Below, piece by piece: positions 25,174 to 34,361 of a stretch of 64,000 bases of DNA. A program made the translations under genes and the position numbers. The DNA is from an uncultured Bacilli bacterium (GTDB lineage: Bacteria > Bacillota_I > Bacilli_A > RF39 > UBA660): positions 122,659-186,658 of the forward strand of contig CAJTWC010000003.1 in assembly GCA_910580185.1 (NCBI GenBank), written 5' to 3'. Numbering within the stretch: position 1 is the stretch's first letter; the number at the start of each line of letters is the position of its first letter. Below the pieces are notes generated by a model, which saw only the letters and a list, made by a program, of their open reading frames with translations, was not told the origin of the DNA and made no database searches.

Positions 25174-27363
25174 CTATAAAATGTTCTCGGTTAATATTTT
25201 TTTTAAATTAGTTTTTCTTTCTTTATTTCCTTGATTATAAACAGCTTTTGCAAATGATGCTGGATCACCAAGCAAAATAAGAGATCTTTTTGCTCTCGTT
25301 ATTCCCGTATATACAAGTTTACGATAAAGCATTAGCCTATAATCATTTATAATTGGCATTATAACTATTTCAAATTCACTTCCTTGTGCTTTATGAACAC
25401 TAATTGCATAACCGTGCTTTATAGCTTTATAATCCTTTGGTTTATACTTTACTTTATTACCATCAAAATCAACCGTTATTTCAGTGCCACTAATTTTTTC
25501 AATGAAACCTATATCACCATTAAACACGTTATCATCAGGCATGTTTTCTAACTGAAGAATTTTATCTCCTTCTCTATAAATAACATCTGCATCATAAGTT
25601 TCATTTTTTGAATCATTTTTTGGATTAAATATTTTTTGTAAAACATGATTTAAGTTATCAATTCCATTTATTCCTTTATACATAGGCGCTAAAACTTGTA
25701 CGTTTTTTAAATCATAACCTTTGTTTACCGCCATCATACAAACGTCCGCCGCTGCCTTTAACACGTCATTTGTATCGCACTTGATAAAATTATAATCATC
25801 TTTTTTCTCTAAAAAGCTTTCAGTAAGCTCTCCTTTGTTTACTTCATATGCAAGTTCTGTTATAAAAGAGTTTTGATCCTGTCTGTATATTTCTTTTAAA
25901 AATATCGTATTAATCATATCCGATTCAATGAAATCTTTTAAAACTTTACCAGGTCCTACACTTTCTAATTGATTATAATCCCCTATAAACACAAGCTTTA
26001 CGTTTCTTGGCATCGCTTTAAAAAAGTTAGCCATTAAATCTATATCTATCATACTTGTTTCATCCACTATTATAAATTCAGCATGTACTTTATTACGCTC
26101 ATTATATTGAAACTCCCCTGTTTCCTTATTCCACTTTAGATATCTATGAATGGTTGAGGCCGGATATGAACAAGACTCACTCATTCTTTTAGCAGCGCGC
26201 CCGGTTGGTGCAAGTAAAATCATTTTTTCCTGTAATTTATCAAATGAATAACCGGAAATCATTTTAAAAACTTGCGTTATACCTTTTATTATAGTTGTTT
26301 TACCCGTTCCAGGCCCACCTGTTATAATAGAAAAATTTTTAATTAAGGCCTGTTTTATCGCACGCTTTTGCTCGTCATTGTACTCTATATCAAAAAAGTT
26401 CTCTAATTTTTCTATTTTTATATCTATATCTTTTATTTTTGTATCTTCTTTATTTGATAAATCATATACGGAAGATGCAACATAATGCTCATTTTTATAA
26501 TAATTGGTTAAAATAAACTTATCATCTTCTATAATTATTTTACCCAAACTATTTAATTCTACTAAATAAAAATTCAATTGATCTTCACTAATATCTTCTT
26601 CGTATACGCTTTTAACGGCATTATATATTGTTTCTAATTTTAAGTATGTATCACCAGACATAAAGCATACGTTTTTCATAACATAAATAATAAGAGCAAA
26701 TAATCTTCTTTCATCATCCAAATCGATATTAGTTTTTTCTCTTAATTCATCGATTTTAGAAAAAGTAATACCATCTATAGTATCTATTAGTTCATATGGA
26801 TTATTTTCTAATACTCTTATTGTATCTTCTAAATAATGATTATATATTTTAAGTGCGTCTTTCATATTAAAACCAAAGTTAGTTAAATAAACAACAATTT
26901 CAAAGCTTTCGTTATACTTAATTAATTTATTTTGAATATCCTTTGCTTTTTTAACAGTTATTTTGGGTACTTTAAGCAAGCATTCATAATCATCTGTTAT
27001 TAATTTCAAACAATCTTCTCCCAAAACATCAACTATTTGTTTAGCTGTTTTCTCACCAACACCTGGAAATATATCACTAGATAAAAAAATGATTAAACCA
27101 TCTTTATCTTCTGGCATTATTTTTTCATATTTATCTACCTTATACTGTATTCCATATTTAGGATTATCAATTACTTCTCCATAGAAAACGTAATCTTCAT
27201 CTATTAATAATTCTGCAAATAAACCAGTAAAAGTAAATTGTTTTCCTTTATAATCTAGAAGATCCCCGTCATCAGTTTCTTTTATTTTTATAAGTCCTAC
27301 CGTAAATCCATCATTAGAAGAAAAAATTGTTCTTTTAAACGTACCTTTTATATATGTTCCCAT
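25174..27363 (-). CDS. recD2: ATP-dependent DNA helicase RecD2
   Basis: RecD2 is a 5'-3' superfamily 1B helicase found without RecBC; it acts in repair and replication-fork maintenance. The 729-residue product has the N-terminal OB-like region, tandem helix-hairpin-helix segments (FPGVGEKTAKQIVDVLG about 99-115), Walker A GGPGTGKT (349-356), DETSMIDIDLMANF and IGDYNQLESVGPG helicase motifs, and the C-terminal motifs YAISVHKAQGSEF and VYTGITRAKRSLILLG. Length matches the family. Start MGTYIKGTFKRTIF follows TTAGGAGGAAAAAGT. Confidence 0.95.
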   Translation of the reverse strand: MGTYIKGTFKRTIFSSNDGFTVGLIKIKETDDGDLLDYKGKQFTFTGLFAELLIDEDYVFYGEVIDNPKYGIQYKVDKYEKIMPEDKDGLIIFLSSDIFPGVGEKTAKQIVDVLGEDCLKLITDDYECLLKVPKITVKKAKDIQNKLIKYNESFEIVVYLTNFGFNMKDALKIYNHYLEDTIRVLENNPYELIDTIDGITFSKIDELREKTNIDLDDERRLFALIIYVMKNVCFMSGDTYLKLETIYNAVKSVYEEDISEDQLNFYLVELNSLGKIIIEDDKFILTNYYKNEHYVASSVYDLSNKEDTKIKDIDIKIEKLENFFDIEYNDEQKRAIKQALIKNFSIITGGPGTGKTTIIKGITQVFKMISGYSFDKLQEKMILLAPTGRAAKRMSESCSYPASTIHRYLKWNKETGEFQYNERNKVHAEFIIVDETSMIDIDLMANFFKAMPRNVKLVFIGDYNQLESVGPGKVLKDFIESDMINTIFLKEIYRQDQNSFITELAYEVNKGELTESFLEKKDDYNFIKCDTNDVLKAAADVCMMAVNKGYDLKNVQVLAPMYKGINGIDNLNHVLQKIFNPKNDSKNETYDADVIYREGDKILQLENMPDDNVFNGDIGFIEKISGTEITVDFDGNKVKYKPKDYKAIKHGYAISVHKAQGSEFEIVIMPIINDYRLMLYRKLVYTGITRAKRSLILLGDPASFAKAVYNQGNKERKTNLKKILTENIL

Positions 27364-27412
27364 ACTTTTTCCTCCTAACCTTGCAATATGATTTTATCAT
27401 AAATAAATGATT

Positions 27413-27592
27413 TTAACTAGCGCTAACTTTTTCTTTTACTTTATTCAACTTATAAGTAGTTAGAAAAATGTCTAAGTCACTTACGTATTCTAATATTAAC
27501 TTATTATTCTTTCTTGATATTATTATACCCATCGTTTTATTATGATAAGGTCCTTTTAATGTTTTATCTATTACTTTCATATAATTAAGTGT
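27413..27592 (-). pseudogene. C-terminal part of YhcG-like nuclease after in-frame TAA
   Basis: In the same frame as the upstream gene, 59 codons follow the TAA at 27593-27595 and end in KVKEKVSAS. They read TLNYMKVIDKTLKGPYHNKT, MGIIISRKNNKLILEYVSDL, which is the expected end of the PDDEXK nuclease domain of YhcG/DUF1016 proteins. One CAA-to-TAA change at a Gln position would explain the break. Confidence 0.8.
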
Positions 27593-28357
27593 TTAACCAA
27601 TGTCTTTAGCAGTTACTTCATCCTTTTTTAGTTCACACGCCATGAATCTATTTAACTTATAATTGAAGAATAATAAGTCTATAAAATAATTCTTATCGTT
27701 ATACGTTACTTTGTATTCACTTCCAACAAAAGTAAATCCTGTTCCTAATTCTAAGAATACTTTTTCTAATTCTCTTAATATGTATTTTTTAAGTACCTTC
27801 TCGCTTAACTTTTCTTCTTCATCTATATTTATAATTATTGGGTCATGTAACATATCCTCTATTCTTAACTCATTATTTTCTCTTTCACCTATTAACTTTA
27901 TATTCTTTTTATCAGCGTATGACAATCTATTAAAAGAATCTGTTTTAATTTCATTTAATAATCCTCTTACTGATAAGTTATTTTCTATACACCTATTTAT
28001 ATAGTAATTTCTTTCATTTTCGTTACCAAAAGAAAGAATATAATTCCAATGAGACCAACTCAATTGGGTCAACAGCGTTGACCTTTTCTTATCTTTAAAA
28101 TAACTATAAAATTTTCTCATTCTTTTCAAATTTTTCTGACTATAGCCTTTACCATATTGTTCTACTAATTTTTTAGACCATTCCTTAATCAAATTATCTC
28201 CATATTTTGCCCTTGTTTCTCCACCTTGAGCTTCTATTAATAATCTACCTATCTCAAAGTATGTTTTTATCGTTTCCTTATTACTTTCTAAATATCTTAC
28301 CCTATCATTTACTTCTTTTTCTTCTATTATATTTTTTATCTCATTAAAATAATTCAT
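27593..28357 (-). CDS. YhcG/DUF1016 family PDDEXK nuclease, truncated
   Basis: The 254-residue product has the DUF1016 N-terminal domain (YFEIGRLLIEAQGGETRAKY, GKGYSQKNLKRMRKFY) and the PDDEXK nuclease domain (FIDLLFFNYKLNRFMACELK with catalytic Asp and the ExK). The frame stops directly after TAKDIG, where relatives continue with Gln and about 60 residues. The catalytic residues are kept, but the core fold is incomplete, so it is probably a fresh pseudogene. Such nucleases often travel with restriction or mobile DNA; no partner is seen here. Confidence 0.8.
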   Translation of the reverse strand: MNYFNEIKNIIEEKEVNDRVRYLESNKETIKTYFEIGRLLIEAQGGETRAKYGDNLIKEWSKKLVEQYGKGYSQKNLKRMRKFYSYFKDKKRSTLLTQLSWSHWNYILSFGNENERNYYINRCIENNLSVRGLLNEIKTDSFNRLSYADKKNIKLIGERENNELRIEDMLHDPIIINIDEEEKLSEKVLKKYILRELEKVFLELGTGFTFVGSEYKVTYNDKNYFIDLLFFNYKLNRFMACELKKDEVTAKDIG

Positions 28358-28421
28358 ATATTAGCTTCCTTTCTTTTTAGCCATCTATTATATGAACTTC
28401 TTTTATAAATTTTGTCGAAAT

Positions 28422-28447
28422 AAAAAAAATACTATAAAATTATAGTA
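28422..28447 (-). terminator. terminator after mtaB
   Basis: TACTATAA TT TTATAGTA followed by eight T on the minus strand; overlaps the mtaB stop. Confidence 0.7.
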
Positions 28448-29729
28448 CTTTTCCAATTAAAATTTTATCTATATATTCTTCTATATATATTTTTATTGTT
28501 TTACCAATTAACTCCTCGCAGCCTTCAAACTTAACTTTTAAATAGTTATCAGTATGACCAGTTAAATATCCATCAGAATATACCTCTGGTATTACAACTA
28601 CTTCTTTGCCAACGTACTTTTTATAGTATTTTTCTTCTTGTGCATCTAATAATACTATTAATTTTTTACATCTACTATGTTTTTCTTCTTTAGTTAATTG
28701 TCCACTCATCTTAGCTGCTGGTGTTCCGTTTCTGGAAGAAAATGGGAATACATGACCACCTGCAAAATCTACTTCTTTTACAAATTCTAAATTTTCGTTA
28801 AAATCTTCTTCTGTTTCGTTTGGAAAACCAACTATTATATCCGTTGTAATAGCAATATCTGGTCTTATCATTTTTATTTTCTTTATTCTTTCTAAATAAA
28901 ATGCTTTATCATATCTTCTATTCATTAATTTTAAAATATGATTACTTCCTGCTTGAAGTGGTATATGTATATGATTAACTATCTTTTCAGATTTTTTTAA
29001 TACTTCTAAAAACTTATCATTTAGTTCAACTATTTCAATTGAAGAAATTCTTATTCTTTCTAATCCATCTATTTTTTCTAACTCAGTTAATAAATCACTA
29101 AAGTCATAATTAGCTAAATCTGCACCATAATGACCCGTATGAATACCAGTTAAAACAATTTCTTTATAACCGTTTGAAACCAATTTTTTAACTTCTTCTA
29201 TCACCTTTTCAGGTTTCTTACTTCTTACTTTACCTCTTACGTATGGAATAATACAATATGAGCAGAAGTTCTCACAACCATCTTCTATTTTAACTAAAGC
29301 CCTTGTTCTTGTATTAAAATTGCTTATTTCCATATCATCAAAATCAGTATTAACAACATCATTTATGTTTAATATCTTCTTCTTTGTTCTTATAGCCTCT
29401 TCTATCAAATCTACTATTTTACTTTTATCGGTATTACCTATAACGACATCTACATAATCCATTACCCCGTTGTCATTATCCCTTATTTGAGTAAAGCATC
29501 CCATTGCCGCAACTATTGCTTTAGCGTTTTTCTTTCTAGCTTGCCTTATCATTTTTCTTGATTTTTGATCACTAGTATTAGTTACGGTGCACGTATTTAT
29601 TAAATAAATATCTGCGGTGTCATCAGAAAAGTCAGTTATTTCATATCCTTTCTTAATAAACTCTTTTATTGCATACTCACTTTCATAAGTATTCACCTTA
29701 CAACCTAATGTATATACTGCTACTTTCAT
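28440..29729 (-). CDS. mtaB: tRNA t6A37 methylthiotransferase MtaB
   Basis: MtaB adds a methylthio group to N6-threonylcarbamoyladenosine at tRNA position 37 (ms2t6A). The 429-residue product has the N-terminal UPF0004 domain with Cys in TLGCKVNTYES, NTCTVTN and AMGCFTQ, the radical SAM motif CENFCSYC (about 150), and a C-terminal TRAM domain. The order and the CKVN motif fit MtaB rather than MiaB or RimO. Start MKVAVYTLG follows AAGGATGTGG; the three-codon extension is rejected. Confidence 0.93.
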   Translation of the reverse strand: MKVAVYTLGCKVNTYESEYAIKEFIKKGYEITDFSDDTADIYLINTCTVTNTSDQKSRKMIRQARKKNAKAIVAAMGCFTQIRDNDNGVMDYVDVVIGNTDKSKIVDLIEEAIRTKKKILNINDVVNTDFDDMEISNFNTRTRALVKIEDGCENFCSYCIIPYVRGKVRSKKPEKVIEEVKKLVSNGYKEIVLTGIHTGHYGADLANYDFSDLLTELEKIDGLERIRISSIEIVELNDKFLEVLKKSEKIVNHIHIPLQAGSNHILKLMNRRYDKAFYLERIKKIKMIRPDIAITTDIIVGFPNETEEDFNENLEFVKEVDFAGGHVFPFSSRNGTPAAKMSGQLTKEEKHSRCKKLIVLLDAQEEKYYKKYVGKEVVVIPEVYSDGYLTGHTDNYLKVKFEGCEELIGKTIKIYIEEYIDKILIGKVL

Positions 29730-29749
29730 ATAATCCACATCCTTAAAAA

Positions 29750-29773
29750 TAAAAAGCTTAAAAGATTAAGCTT
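29750..29773 (-). terminator. terminator after membrane protein gene
   Basis: AAGCTTAA TCTT TTAAGCTT followed by TTTATTTTT on the minus strand. Confidence 0.75.
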
Positions 29774-30374
29774 CCTTGTCATTTAATATATCTTTTTTAA
29801 CACCATATATTGGAGATATAACTTGCGATACCTTAAACGCCTTTACCTCTTTATCTTTTCCTACATTTATGGTATTTGATACTGCTGCTTCTACTTCGGC
29901 AGGCTCTAAATTATATTTTTCTAAATAATTAACATTACCATGTTCTTCATCATCAATTAACTCTAATTCCTTAGCCTTTTTCATTAATTCATCGATTGAT
30001 ATAATAGCTGTTTTTTCTTGATCTTCTTCAAAATTCGTAAGCGTTATTGGTTTTTCTTCTTCAAGCGCATTTGATATTGCACTTGCAATATCTTCTATTT
30101 CTGTTTTTTCATTCGTGTATAATGGTTCACGTTCTTCTTTTTTTTCTATAGTAACTTCTTGTTTTTCTAATTCAATATTTTGTTTTGATTCTTCTCTTAT
30201 TTTTTTTAATTTCGATTTATTTTGAATACCTTGAATAACATAGGTCATTAAAAGAATCATACATAATATAAGTATAAGTGCCATTATTAGTGTAAAAACC
30301 ATTTGCCCCTGCGTATTTAAATTGTTGTAAAAATTATTAAACGAATAAGACGCTGACGCAAACAATTTTTTCAT
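29766..30374 (-). CDS. single-helix membrane protein with SPIYGV motif, unknown
   Basis: The 202-residue product has a short N-terminus, one membrane helix (about 26-46, MVFTLIMALILILCMILLMT), a charged coiled-coil stretch and a long acidic cytosolic region ending in FKVSQVISPIYGVKKD. The VISPIYG segment is a short conserved-looking motif such as occurs in divisome-associated proteins, but I cannot assign it. Start MKKLFASAS; a GTG three codons earlier overlaps the rsmE stop. It follows rsmE by 5 bases and is co-transcribed with it. Confidence 0.72.
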   Translation of the reverse strand: MKKLFASASYSFNNFYNNLNTQGQMVFTLIMALILILCMILLMTYVIQGIQNKSKLKKIREESKQNIELEKQEVTIEKKEEREPLYTNEKTEIEDIASAISNALEEEKPITLTNFEEDQEKTAIISIDELMKKAKELELIDDEEHGNVNYLEKYNLEPAEVEAAVSNTINVGKDKEVKAFKVSQVISPIYGVKKDILNDKEA

Positions 30375-30379
30375 ACTAC

Positions 30380-31084
30380 TCACCTCATAAACTCATACTT
30401 AATCATACTAAGTGCCGCAACTGGTGCTGTTTCAGCTCTTAAAACATTACACCCAAGAGAAACACTTACAAAATTATTCTCTAATAAATATTCTTCTTCC
30501 TTCGGATCAAATCCACCCTCAGGACCAACGACTAGTAATATTTTAACACACTTATTATTTTTTTGAAGCACTTTTTTGATATTTTTTGTATTTTTATTTA
30601 AAGAACATAAAAGTTTTAAATCATAATCTAAATTTACTATGTCCTTTATATTACTTATTTCCATAACTTTTGGAATATTATTTCTAAATGCTTGTTCTGA
30701 TGCTTCCTTACATATTTTATTCCATCTTTCAATTTTAGATTTTTCTTTTTTATCATCTATTTTAACAACACTTCTTTTGGTATTAAGAGGAATTACCTTA
30801 TCTACCCCTAGCTCCGTTGTTTTTTGAAGCAAATAATTTAGTTTTTGTTCTTTTATTAAAGAAAAGGCAATATCTATTACTAAAGTTTTTTCTTCTTTTT
30901 TATTTTCAGAGATTACCTCAAATGAGGACTTATTTGATATGTTAGTTAATTTGCAGTCATATGTAATACCATCGTATACAACTTTGATAATATCTCCTTT
31001 TTTCATTCGCATTACATTTTTTATGTGGTGGTAATCGCTTTCTTCTAATTCTAAATTTTCATTTTTAGCGAAATACTGTTGCAT
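30380..31084 (-). CDS. rsmE: 16S rRNA m3U1498 methyltransferase RsmE
   Basis: RsmE methylates U1498 of 16S rRNA. The 234-residue product has the N-terminal PUA-like domain (HHIKNVMRMKKGDIIKVV) and the SPOUT knot at the C-terminus with LLVVGPEGGFDPKEEEYL and SLGCNVLRAETAPVAALSMI, the SAM-binding loop. It starts on the ndk-like stop codon and ends in UGA, followed closely by the membrane protein gene: a three-gene unit. Confidence 0.95.
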   Translation of the reverse strand: MQQYFAKNENLELEESDYHHIKNVMRMKKGDIIKVVYDGITYDCKLTNISNKSSFEVISENKKEEKTLVIDIAFSLIKEQKLNYLLQKTTELGVDKVIPLNTKRSVVKIDDKKEKSKIERWNKICKEASEQAFRNNIPKVMEISNIKDIVNLDYDLKLLCSLNKNTKNIKKVLQKNNKCVKILLVVGPEGGFDPKEEEYLLENNFVSVSLGCNVLRAETAPVAALSMIKYEFMR

Positions 31085-31704
31085 TATAACCCCATTTTCT
31101 TAACATAATCATTACATTCTTTGATGATTAAATCATATATTTGTTTGTCTGTATAATTACTAGCTTTATCTAAACTACAGCCTGTATAAGTTAATCCTTT
31201 TTCATAGTCTGACAACCAAACCAAGCCGCCAAACACATTAAATAATTCACTTCCAAAAAATCTTATTGTTTCTTCTTGTGCTTCCTTTAAATTACCCGAA
31301 CCATGAGCAGCATTTTTATATACTTTTTCTCTATCGCCAAACTTACCTCTTATTGTATTCGGTGAAGCCTCCCAACTATTAGTACAACCTAAAATATCTC
31401 GATATTTTTTTATCGCATTTCCTTCTGGATCATATATAAGCATCATTAACACTGGACCACTTTTTAAACTTTTCTTTAAGAATTTAAAATCTTCTGGGTA
31501 TTTTTCTTTTACATGAGAATAATTTTCATCAATTAATTCGTCAGTTAACATATCACATTTGTAATAGCGTATTTTAAGTCCTGAACTTAAAATCATTTTA
31601 ACAATTTCTTCTTTATTCTCCATACCATCTGGTTTTATCATACCATAAGTATAATAAGAGTTTTCTTTTGAATTAAATTCAATTGTTTCGTTTATCTTAA
31701 ACAT
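31084..31704 (-). CDS. nucleoside diphosphate kinase-like protein, extended
   Basis: The 206-residue product resembles NDK (GMIKPDGMENKEEIVKMI at the N-terminus; SWEASPNTIRGKFGD; NAAHGSGNLKEAQEETIRFF with the phosphorylated His). It is about 55 residues longer than bacterial Ndk, and the active-site Asp of NxxHGSD is Gly (NAAHGSGN). Phosphotransfer between NTPs is plausible, but the change and the insertions make it a divergent member. Start MFKINETIEF follows GGGAGGAATTTAAA. First gene of the unit with rsmE. Confidence 0.8.
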   Translation of the reverse strand: MFKINETIEFNSKENSYYTYGMIKPDGMENKEEIVKMILSSGLKIRYYKCDMLTDELIDENYSHVKEKYPEDFKFLKKSLKSGPVLMMLIYDPEGNAIKKYRDILGCTNSWEASPNTIRGKFGDREKVYKNAAHGSGNLKEAQEETIRFFGSELFNVFGGLVWLSDYEKGLTYTGCSLDKASNYTDKQIYDLIIKECNDYVKKMGL

Positions 31705-31868
31705 TTTAAATTCCTCCCATTCATTAATAATTACTATAACAAAAATGATAAGAATAGTAAATAAATTTGTAAAAAATAAAACTTTATCATGTGCGTGTTA
31801 GTAAAATTAAGTTTTTTTTGATATAATAATAAAAGAATTATAGTAATTCCTAGAAAGAAGGTTTAATA

Positions 31869-32879
31869 ATGGATGAATTATTTGACATTGTTGAAGATGA
31901 AACATTATCTTTAGATGATGAAACTGAAAATACTAAAAATAATGATATTATAGATAAAACTAAAAATGACAGTATGTTAGAAAAATATGGTGAAAATTTA
32001 AGTGTAAAAACATACGTAACAAATCCTGCTATCGCAAGAGAAAAAGAAATAGAAAAAACCATTCTTACAATACTAACACCAGATAAATCAGCAATATTAG
32101 TTGGTAAGGCTGGTATTGGTAAAACTGCAATTGTTGAAGGTATTGCATATAGAGTTCAAAATGATAACGTACCTGATGCTTTAAAAGGTTATAATATAAT
32201 TAAGGTTAATACCTCTTCTTTACTAGGAACGTACATAACAGAAACTGGAATTGAAGAGCTTAGAATAAACGTATTATTAAAAGAAGTAGAAAAAGAAGAA
32301 AAAATCATATTATTTATAGATGAAATTCATACCCTTGTTATTGAATCTAGAAATTCTGGAGTAGACTTTGTAAATGCTATGAAGCCAGCATTATCAAGAG
32401 GCGATGTAAAGGTAATTGGCGCAACAACACTTGATGAATATAATCAGTATTTAATTAGAGATAAAGCTTTTTTAAGGCGTTTTGAAAAAATAGACGTAGC
32501 AGAGCCTAGTGCAGAAACCACCGTTCAAATATTAATGGGATCTTATCCAAAGATAGAAAAACAAACAGGTGTTAAACTTGCCTACTCTAGTTTCGTTATC
32601 GAAAACATAATGAAATTTATTGTAAATATGACAAGTGAATATAAAAGAGTTTATGAGCTTGGATCGAGGTATCCAGATAATGCTTTATCATTACTTTCTA
32701 AAGCATTTAGTTATGCAAAGTTTGATAATAGCCAGTTTGTTACGTTTAAGCATATATATAAAGCTATTATGAATTGCCAAAGTGTATATTCTGACGTAAT
32801 AAAAAAAGAAGCAGAAGCTTTTAAAGAAGAATTTAAAGATTTTCTAGAAAAAGAAAACGTAGATTTAAATGATTATTAA
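31869..32879 (+). CDS. ClpA/ClpB-like single AAA+ ATPase
   Basis: The 336-residue product corresponds to the first AAA+ module of ClpA/B/C: ARE-KEIEKTILTILT, Walker A VGKAGIGKTAIVEG (about 77-90), Walker B ILFIDEIHTL (about 134-143), GATTLDEY sensor region and FLRRFEKIDVAEPS arginine finger loop. There is no second AAA+ module, no N-domain repeat, and no ClpP loop, so it is not a standard unfoldase. The first 45 residues are acidic and low in complexity. It is the only clear plus-strand gene in the window, with a binding site GAAAGAAGG and a -10 TATAAT about 30 bases upstream. Confidence 0.85.
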   Translation: MDELFDIVEDETLSLDDETENTKNNDIIDKTKNDSMLEKYGENLSVKTYVTNPAIAREKEIEKTILTILTPDKSAILVGKAGIGKTAIVEGIAYRVQNDNVPDALKGYNIIKVNTSSLLGTYITETGIEELRINVLLKEVEKEEKIILFIDEIHTLVIESRNSGVDFVNAMKPALSRGDVKVIGATTLDEYNQYLIRDKAFLRRFEKIDVAEPSAETTVQILMGSYPKIEKQTGVKLAYSSFVIENIMKFIVNMTSEYKRVYELGSRYPDNALSLLSKAFSYAKFDNSQFVTFKHIYKAIMNCQSVYSDVIKKEAEAFKEEFKDFLEKENVDLNDY

Positions 32880-32880
32880 A

Positions 32881-32912
32881 AAGAAGATAAAATTATTTAT
32901 TTATCTTCCTTT
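32881..32912. terminator. bidirectional terminator between AAA+ gene and dfr
   Basis: GAAGATAAA / TTTATCTTC 9-bp stem with A run on one side and CCTTTTCTT on the other, between convergent genes; covers the dfr stop. Confidence 0.65.
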
Positions 32913-33390
32913 TCTTATATGAAACAAATTTATATGCTGGTTTTTCATCTAAGTGTTCTTCTATTATGGTTTTATCGTATAAATCATGATTTATCGTTGG
33001 AAAATATACGTCTGCTGAAGGACACTCATCATCTATTTCGGTTAATATAAGTTCATCTGCAAGTGGTGCAAATTGTGAATATACAAAAGCTCCTCCTATT
33101 ACGTATATATCATCATCTATTTCTCTTGCTTTTTCGAAAAATTCATCTAAGCTTCTAAGCACTATAACACCCTTTGGAAATTCATAATCATCATCATTTA
33201 GGACCATATGAGTTCTATTGGGTAACATCTTAGGTAAAGATAAAAAAGTATTTTTACCCATTACTACGTGATGACCGGTTGTATTTTCCCTAAAAAAGCG
33301 TAAATCTTCTTTAATGTGCCATATTAAATCATTGTTTTTTCCAAGTTCGTTATTTTTACCTATCGCTGCTATTACAATTAATCTTTTCAT
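32893..33390 (-). CDS. folA: dihydrofolate reductase
   Basis: DHFR reduces dihydrofolate to tetrahydrofolate with NADPH. The 165-residue product has LIVIAAIGKNNELGKNNDLIWHI (split here: catalytic loop GKNNDLIWHI), the NADPH-binding VVMGKNTFLSLP and DIYVIGGAFVYSQF. The usual acidic residue of W-x-x-x-D is present as IWHIKEDLRFF. Start MKRLIVIAAIG follows AGGAGAG; a six-codon extension overlaps thyA and is rejected. It forms a two-gene operon with thyA. Confidence 0.94.
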   Translation of the reverse strand: MKRLIVIAAIGKNNELGKNNDLIWHIKEDLRFFRENTTGHHVVMGKNTFLSLPKMLPNRTHMVLNDDDYEFPKGVIVLRSLDEFFEKAREIDDDIYVIGGAFVYSQFAPLADELILTEIDDECPSADVYFPTINHDLYDKTIIEEHLDEKPAYKFVSYKKRKINK

Positions 33391-33397
33391 AACTCTC

Positions 33398-34300
33398 CTA
33401 CTGCGCAATTGGGAATTTAATTGGTCCCATATGCTTATAATTTCTTATTTCAACGTCTTTTATATCTCTTGAATTATCATATTCTTTAAAATCCTTAACC
33501 TCTGGGTTAAGCCATAATGTAGGTGCTTCATAATCACCATTCTCATCAAATCTTCTTATTTGTTCTTTAATACCATCTACTTGATTAACATATATATGAG
33601 CATCTTTTATGCTCCAATCAAGGGTACCAGGTTCTAATCCTGTTGTTTTAGCAATCATGCATAAAAGTGTTGCATACTGCGTTACGTTAAAAGGAAGGCC
33701 TAATGGGACATCACAACTTCTTTGGTGTACTAAGGCATTTAGTTTGCCATCAGTAACGTCCCACTCTGATGACCAAACACAAGATGGCAATACCGCGGTA
33801 TCTAAATAATCATCTTGCCATAAGCTTAACACGCATCTTCTATCAGTTGGATTATTTTTAATCATACCGATTAACTTGTCAATAAGTCCAAACTTATTGA
33901 CAATGTAACCATATGCAGTTCCAATGGTATGAGCTTTATCTTTGCCAAAATGTTTAACTACTTCTTTCTTGGTTAATTTACCATCTTCTCCTATAACATT
34001 TTGGATTGCTTTCCAGTTACCCTCTTCGTTTATTTCCCATTCGTCCCAAATATGAACATCTCTTTCTTGTAACCATCTAACATCATTAGATTTAACTTGA
34101 TAAATCCAAAGCATTTCAAGTATTGCCTGTCTAAAATATAGCTGTTTCGTAGTTAATACCGGAAACTCTTTTCCCAAATCAAAATGAAAATGCCATGAAG
34201 GAATTTTAATAGTATTTATTCCAGTTCTATTTTCTACTTCTGTTCCATTTTCTAATATTTCTTTACATAGTTTTATATAATCTTTATCCCACTTAGTCAT
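33398..34300 (-). CDS. thyA: thymidylate synthase
   Basis: ThyA makes dTMP from dUMP with methylenetetrahydrofolate and regenerates dihydrofolate for the next enzyme. The 300-residue product has NRTGINTIKIPSWHF, the catalytic Cys174 in VLPSCVWSSEW, the phosphate-binding RSCDVPLGLPFN and DAHIYVNQ. The active-site segment differs from the common PPCHxxxQF form but the key Cys, Arg and Asn are in place. Start MTKWDKDYIKLCK follows AGGAGG. Promoter TTGAAA-17-TATAAT lies in the end of murE. Confidence 0.95.
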   Translation of the reverse strand: MTKWDKDYIKLCKEILENGTEVENRTGINTIKIPSWHFHFDLGKEFPVLTTKQLYFRQAILEMLWIYQVKSNDVRWLQERDVHIWDEWEINEEGNWKAIQNVIGEDGKLTKKEVVKHFGKDKAHTIGTAYGYIVNKFGLIDKLIGMIKNNPTDRRCVLSLWQDDYLDTAVLPSCVWSSEWDVTDGKLNALVHQRSCDVPLGLPFNVTQYATLLCMIAKTTGLEPGTLDWSIKDAHIYVNQVDGIKEQIRRFDENGDYEAPTLWLNPEVKDFKEYDNSRDIKDVEIRNYKHMGPIKFPIAQ

Positions 34301-34332
34301 AAGTACCTCCTATTGTTATCATATCTAATATA

Positions 34333-34361
34333 ATTATATCAAAGAGGTATCTTTATTTCAA
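34333..34361 (-). promoter_or_regulatory. sigma-A promoter of thyA-folA
   Basis: TTGAAA (34356-34361), 17-base spacer, TATAAT (34333-34338) on the minus strand; the -35 overlaps the murE stop region. Confidence 0.75.
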
